DNA of 18,305 bases from Candidatus Heimdallarchaeota archaeon (GTDB lineage Archaea > Asgardarchaeota > Heimdallarchaeia > Hodarchaeales > LC-3): assembly GCA_027364495.1 (NCBI GenBank), contig DAHXPE010000488.1:1-18305 (forward strand), read 5' to 3'. Below the pieces are notes generated by a model, which did no database searches, had not been told where the DNA came from, and saw nothing but the letters and a program-made list of their open reading frames with translations. Made by a program: the position numbers and the translations under genes. This document shows positions 15,196 through 18,305 of the stretch, one piece after another. Positions within the stretch are counted from its first letter, which is position 1. Every line of letters begins with the position of its first letter.

Positions 15196-15454
15196 TTCCT
15201 CTATTTATAATGGTAAAAGTAGTATCATATCTCTTAGTTATCTCATCAACAGTTAAATTCATTTCAGAATTTGTCAAAGCAGCACCACCAGGAACAGTTA
15301 TAACAATATCTTCATTTTTCATATTTAATTTCCTAGATATTTCAGCAATAGTTCTGAAAAATTGTACATCTCGTGGAAATTCTTGATTAAAGACTTCCCT
15401 TTCAGCGCCAGCAGTGCTAATAAATGTAAGGACGACTAAACCGCTATAACCCAT
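15185..15454 (-). CDS. Ubiquitin-like beta-grasp protein
   Basis: An 89-residue protein counted from the ATG at 15454; the frame runs three codons further to a TTG, but the ATG has AGGA at workable spacing. The order of elements fits the ubiquitin fold: strand GLVVLTFIST (5-14), second strand around EREVFNQEF, helix QFFRTIAEISRKLNM (31-45), strand DIVITVP (49-55), a turn, LTVDEITKRY (67-76) matching ubiquitin's TLSDYNI segment, and final strand TFTIINRG (79-86). The tail ends IVG, with a single terminal glycine instead of Gly-Gly. The E2-like gene overlaps its end by up to 11 bases, which strongly suggests the two work together, this one as modifier. An alternative is a YukD-like domain with a non-modifier role. 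No E1 or protease is nearby. Confidence 0.72.
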   Translation of the reverse strand: MGYSGLVVLTFISTAGAEREVFNQEFPRDVQFFRTIAEISRKLNMKNEDIVITVPGGAALTNSEMNLTVDEITKRYDTTFTIINRGIVG

Positions 15455-15572
15455 CTTCAACAAATTCCTGGAATGAAACTAATATCTAAATTGCTCTTAT
15501 TCTGAATTGTTTAAATTTTATTCCAATTAATCACAAGGAAAAAAAGAAATTTAAAAAAATACATTGTATCCC

Positions 15573-15597
15573 AAAAATAAAAAAAGTAATAAAAAAA
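15573..15597 (-). terminator. Oligo-T terminator after the IscA-like gene
   Basis: On the minus strand TTTTTTT (15597-15591) and a second run of seven T about five bases later follow the stop at 15612. It separates the iron-sulfur genes from the ubiquitin-like/E2 pair, so these are probably distinct transcripts. Confidence 0.55.
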
Positions 15598-15611
15598 CTC
15601 TTAATTAAAAT

Positions 15612-15995
15612 TTATCCGCAGCCGCAGCCACCACTACCACAGCTACATCCATTACCCATGGATAAGTTTTCTGGGGGAGTTATTTTGAAACGGGCACCGA
15701 GTTCATGATCAATATAATCAACAGAGGCACCATCAAGATAAGTAATTGACATGGGATCAACAATAATTTTAATATTGGACATTTCTACAACAGTATCGTC
15801 GTCTCGTTTGTCAGATGTTAAAGCCATACCATATTGAACACCAGAACATCCACCACCAGCAACATAAACTCGGAGGTAAAGAGTGTTTTTATCCAAGTTC
15901 TTTTTAGCAGCGTTTGTTTCAATCAATTCAGTAATTTTGGAAACTGCCATTTCTGTGACAGTTATATTTGTATTGGATTTTTCAGTTGAAAGCAT
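15612..15995 (-). CDS. HesB/IscA-type iron-sulfur carrier protein
   Basis: A-type iron-sulfur carrier, 127 residues, which binds a cluster or iron and hands it to target proteins. ITVTEMAVSKITELI (11-25) is the family N-terminus. LRVYVAGGGCSGVQYGMAL (41-59) carries the first ligand C50, IIVDPMSITYLDGASVDYID (77-96) is the core, and the C-terminus NGCSCGSGGCGCG provides C117, C119, C124 and C126. The canonical protein has C-x-C at the end; here there are two such pairs in a glycine-rich tail, so more metal ligands than usual. ATG start; TTATAATATAAAAAT about 45 bases upstream looks like its own TATA box. The next gene upstream is a paralogue without C50. Confidence 0.88.
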   Translation of the reverse strand: MLSTEKSNTNITVTEMAVSKITELIETNAAKKNLDKNTLYLRVYVAGGGCSGVQYGMALTSDKRDDDTVVEMSNIKIIVDPMSITYLDGASVDYIDHELGARFKITPPENLSMGNGCSCGSGGCGCG

Positions 15996-16034
15996 AAAAA
16001 TTTACACCGTTTTTATATTAAGAGGTTAGATTAA

Positions 16035-16048
16035 TTTTTATATTATAA
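16035..16048 (-). promoter_or_regulatory. Candidate TATA box of the IscA-like gene
   Basis: Minus-strand TATAATATAAAAAT, centred about 46 bases upstream of the ATG at 15995. It would give a leader of 15-20 bases that contains GGTG. This suggests that the two paralogues can be transcribed separately. Confidence 0.4.
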
Positions 16049-16111
16049 GCTTTATGTTCTATTAAAACTTTTTGTATTAAATCAAAATCAATAAAAATTT
16101 TTAATTTTTAC

Positions 16112-16465
16112 CTAACAGCAACCTGCATCGCCACTGCAGCCAGAACAACCAGCAGATTGAACCTGATTTGGGTTATTAATCTTAAAATTGGATCCAAATT
16201 CATGTGAAACAAAGTCTATGGTCGCTCCTGCGAGATATTGCTCACTCATAGGATCGACAAGAATTTGAAAGGATCCTTCTTCTAAAACAATATCATCATC
16301 CTTTTTATCAGTCGTTAACGCAAGTCCATGGTTTATTCCTTGAGGACCAGCACCAGCAATATAAACGCGCAAATAAAGACCTTTAGGTTCAATACCTTTT
16401 TTAGCAGAATTAACTTGGATTAAATTATTAATCTGATTTATTGCTGTCTCAGTTACGGTAATCAT
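16112..16465 (-). CDS. IscA-like paralogue lacking the first ligand cysteine
   Basis: A 117-residue HesB/IscA homologue that aligns end to end with its downstream neighbour (ITVTETAINQINNLI, YLRVYIAGAG, GLALTTDKKDDDIVLE, ILVDPMSEQYLAGATIDF). The difference is decisive: where the neighbour has GGGCSG, this copy has GAGPQG, so Pro41 replaces the conserved first cysteine. The C-terminus keeps four cysteines in another arrangement (AGCSGCSGDAGCC: C107, C110, C116, C117), a CxxC and a CC. It therefore cannot bind a cluster in the normal A-type way. It may pair with the intact copy as a heterodimer, bind metal through the tail alone, or have a changed role. The sequence shows no decay otherwise. 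TTTTAAAAT near 16523-16531 may be its promoter. Confidence 0.82.
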   Translation of the reverse strand: MITVTETAINQINNLIQVNSAKKGIEPKGLYLRVYIAGAGPQGINHGLALTTDKKDDDIVLEEGSFQILVDPMSEQYLAGATIDFVSHEFGSNFKINNPNQVQSAGCSGCSGDAGCC

Positions 16466-16760
16466 TTTATTTTCATCTTTTCTTAGCTATTGTTAAGTTA
16501 CAAGTACTATATGCGAATGGTTATTTTAAAACCTATAGCTATAAACAATGATAGTAATGAATAATTTAAAAGAATTAATACTCATTATTCATAGTTTTTT
16601 GATAACATCTTTTTTGCTTTGTTCATCTTTTTATGTTTTCTGCCTTATGAACTGTCTTTCCAATTAAATTCTTTGAAATGTTTCCTTTGTCGGTTTTCTT
16701 TTTATTATTTACTTTTTAATCGGTTTTAATTACTTTCAACCAGCTGTCTCGAATATTCTT
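16466..16760. other. Intergenic region with divergent promoters
   Basis: About 295 bases between the IscA-like paralogue and the small unknown gene. GTTTTAAAATAA on the minus strand (16532-16521) could be the TATA box of the former. CTTTTTAATCGG and GTTTTAATTA on the plus strand (about 16710-16732) are candidates for the latter. I see no RNA gene in it. Confidence 0.45.
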
Positions 16761-17105
16761 ATGGTTATACGACGTACAATTCTTATGCAAAATATTCATA
16801 TCTTAGAAGTCAAGTCAGTAGTTCAAAAATTCTTTAAACCAAATACCTCAGATTTTATTTTTTTCCTTGATGATTCTGTCTCCTGCCCAGCTGAAAATAA
16901 TCCATTTATGACTGATAAACATAATGTGGCTGTTTCATTGATCTGTTTTGATTGTAAATCATTTAAAGGTTTTTATCAGTCTGACAATGGTCAAAAAAAT
17001 ATGTTTTGTGAAGGAGAATTTGAAATAGTAGTTGATATTGCACCGAATGTTCGTGATTATTTAGATCGAGTTGAACAAGCACCAGAATTATTTTGGAATC
17101 AATAA
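16761..17105 (+). CDS. Small soluble protein, unknown function
   Basis: A 114-residue protein that I do not recognise. It looks like a mixed alpha/beta domain, with strands NIHILEVKSV, DFIFFLDD and EFEIVVDIAP and a C-terminal helix NVRDYLDRVEQAPELF. Cysteines at 42, 62, 65 and 83 include a C-x2-C (CFDC), so a metal site with C42 or C83 is conceivable. The start is either ATG 16761 or the in-frame ATG at 16785, eight codons later; the first six residues are basic and look unlike the rest, which mildly favours the later start. Its TAA is followed without a gap by the stop of the converging sfsA gene. There is no overlapping reading frame with better coding character. Confidence 0.6.
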   Translation: MVIRRTILMQNIHILEVKSVVQKFFKPNTSDFIFFLDDSVSCPAENNPFMTDKHNVAVSLICFDCKSFKGFYQSDNGQKNMFCEGEFEIVVDIAPNVRDYLDRVEQAPELFWNQ

Positions 17106-17831
17106 TCAATCGACATTAAACGGTATTTGACGATCAAAACGTATACCTTGTGGCGTAAAAATATACCTTAAGGCGATGCATTCAACACCTGATTCCGTGG
17201 CGAATTTAATTGCCTTATAGAATTTTTCATCAAGTTCTTTGTTCGGTCTTACTTCCTGAACATCTGATCTGGGAACAAAAAAGGTAATAACTGATCTATA
17301 ATTATCTTCTTTTGTTGCTTTTAGTAATTCGAGGACATGTTTTACCCCACGTTTTGTTGGTGCATCTGGAAAATAACCTATATTGTCTTTTTTCTTGAGA
17401 CCTACTGTTTTTACTTCTATCAAACATTTACTTTTGTTTATGGACTTTTGTAGTAAAAAATCTAATCTACTCTCACCATAGGTAAATTCCGGTTGAATCT
17501 GATCATATTCTTTAAATATGGGTAGATTTTTCCATTCTTCACGAATATATCGAGAAGCTAATTGTGAATCTGTACTAACCCATATATCAGAATCTGGAAC
17601 ATAAACACCAATTAATCCAGCATCAGTCTTTTCGCTAGACTTTATAAGTGGAAATCTTAATAGCACTGTTACTCCTGGATAGAGAATCTCTTTTAATCGA
17701 CCAGGATCTGGCACATGACAACGAATTGTAGTATTATTAAATTTGACAAATGCTATAAACCTGTTTGGTCTTTCGATAAAAATACCTTGACTATAAGAAA
17801 AATCTTTAGTAGTATAAAATGAGGAATTCAT
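17106..17831 (-). CDS. sfsA: SfsA family DNA-binding/nuclease-fold protein
   Basis: Homologue of SfsA, named in E. coli for stimulating sugar fermentation genes, with an N-terminal OB-like nucleic-acid-binding domain and a C-terminal PD-(D/E)xK-type nuclease fold. The 241 residues match the family length. Landmarks: GIFIERPNRFIAFV (16-29), CHVPDPGRLKEILYPG (38-53), YGESRLDFLL (118-127) with D124, CLIEVKTVGL (136-145) with E139 and K141, FPDAPTKRGVKHVLEL (154-169), and FFVPRSDVQEVRPN (184-197). The acidic and lysine residues fit an intact nuclease site. The molecular function is still poorly defined in any organism. No SD; a TATA-like element about 35 bases upstream suggests a nearly leaderless transcript. 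Confidence 0.93.
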   Translation of the reverse strand: MNSSFYTTKDFSYSQGIFIERPNRFIAFVKFNNTTIRCHVPDPGRLKEILYPGVTVLLRFPLIKSSEKTDAGLIGVYVPDSDIWVSTDSQLASRYIREEWKNLPIFKEYDQIQPEFTYGESRLDFLLQKSINKSKCLIEVKTVGLKKKDNIGYFPDAPTKRGVKHVLELLKATKEDNYRSVITFFVPRSDVQEVRPNKELDEKFYKAIKFATESGVECIALRYIFTPQGIRFDRQIPFNVD

Positions 17832-17860
17832 TAAAATAATCTTATTGGATTATCATTTTT

Positions 17861-17870
17861 TATTTTTATA
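17861..17870 (-). promoter_or_regulatory. TATA box of sfsA
   Basis: Minus-strand TATAAAAATA, centred about 35 bases upstream of the ATG. It predicts a transcript beginning within about ten bases of the start codon, which agrees with the lack of an SD. Confidence 0.42.
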
Positions 17871-17963
17871 AATTATGTTACATCCGTTAATAATAAGGAA
17901 TACTACAAAACTTAAGAAAGATAAATTTTTAAGGTAAATTACGTATTAATTAAGGTTAATTTT

Positions 17964-18305
17964 ATGTCCCTTGTAAGTAAATCAGAAATAATTGCTGAAA
18001 TAAGTTCTGAGTTATCTATTCCAGAATTTAAAGTAACAAATACTATTGGATTATTAGAAGAAGGTAATACGGTTCCTTTCATTTCACGTTATAGGAAAGA
18101 ACGTACTGGAAATCTTACAGAAATTGACATCAGAGATATTCAACATTGGTGGCAGCAATTAAATAATTTATATGATTATAAAGCCTCTGTTATATCTACA
18201 ATTACCGAACAGGGAAAGATGACCGAAGAATTACATGAGGCCATTATGAAAACTAAAACTCTTTCAGGTGTTGATGATCTTTATGCTCCCTTTAAGAAAA
18301 AGAGA
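17964..18305 (+). CDS. tex: Tex-like S1 RNA-binding accessory protein, N-terminal part
   Basis: First 114 codons of a tex-type gene, cut by the window end. Tex proteins are about 700-780 residues, with helical domains, a YqgF-like domain and an S1 RNA-binding domain, and act in transcription or RNA handling. Visible here is the N-terminal helical region: IIAEISSELSIPEFKVTNTI (9-28), LLEEGNTVPFISRYRKERTG (30-49), the classic Tex signature, then LTEIDIRDIQ, a helix to TITEQGKMT (79-87), and TLSGVDDLYAPFKKKR (99-114). AGGT seven bases before the ATG supports the start. The family is chiefly bacterial, so this copy may have been acquired by transfer, though archaeal members are known. Confidence 0.92.
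   Translation, partial: MSLVSKSEIIAEISSELSIPEFKVTNTIGLLEEGNTVPFISRYRKERTGNLTEIDIRDIQHWWQQLNNLYDYKASVISTITEQGKMTEELHEAIMKTKTLSGVDDLYAPFKKKR

Noticed and set aside
14620..16465. One operon joining the two IscA-like genes with the ubiquitin-like/E2 pair, hinting at a sulfur-linked modifier system.
   Set aside because: All four genes point the same way, but oligo-T runs and a gap of about 150 bases separate the pair from the IscA-like genes, and the second IscA-like gene appears to have its own TATA box.

Overview
The window looks like a piece of an AT-rich archaeal genome, most probably an Asgard (Lokiarchaeia- or Heimdallarchaeia-like) archaeon. The archaeal signs are an A-type ATPase H (stalk) subunit, TATA-like boxes at start-proximal positions, a mix of Shine-Dalgarno and apparently leaderless starts, and a methylthioadenosine salvage pair of the archaeal deaminase type. 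The Asgard suggestion rests on eukaryote-like parts: a ubiquitin-like protein overlapping an E2-like ubiquitin-conjugating enzyme, and a membrane-anchored AN1 zinc finger. The lineage is an inference, because no rRNA or ribosomal protein gene is present. I saw no tRNA, rRNA, CRISPR array or insertion sequence.

Layout. 1-538 is AT-rich non-coding DNA. 539-1867 holds a CheR-type methyltransferase converging on a four-helix membrane protein. 2116-2580 is a probable ACT-domain protein, followed by a T-rich intergenic stretch of about 570 bases. 3148-3540 is the membrane AN1 finger. 3552-6695 is a tightly overlapping leftward operon: MTA/SAH deaminase, MtnA and an M50-type intramembrane metalloprotease. 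6827-7580 is a decayed cation:proton antiporter gene broken over three frames. 7597-10169 is a leftward ABC-2 transporter operon (ATPase and two permeases with no gaps), divergent from an aminoglycoside/choline-kinase-like phosphotransferase (10325-11503). 11586-14134 is a pair of tandem paralogous multi-pass membrane proteins of unknown function, followed by a detached ATPase H-subunit-like coiled-coil gene (14274-14594).

14620-16465 is a leftward run with an E2-like enzyme, a ubiquitin-like protein and two HesB/IscA-type iron-sulfur proteins, one of which has lost its first ligand cysteine. 16761-17105 is an unknown small protein whose stop abuts that of SfsA (17106-17831). The window ends inside a tex gene (17964 onward).

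How the parts work together. The deaminase and MtnA would recycle methylthioadenosine through methylthioinosine; the phosphorylase between them is not here. The ABC genes form a complete ATPase-plus-two-permease exporter. The ubiquitin-like/E2 pair is the most interesting system: the two genes overlap, so they are probably translated together, but no E1, RING protein or deubiquitinase lies in the window.
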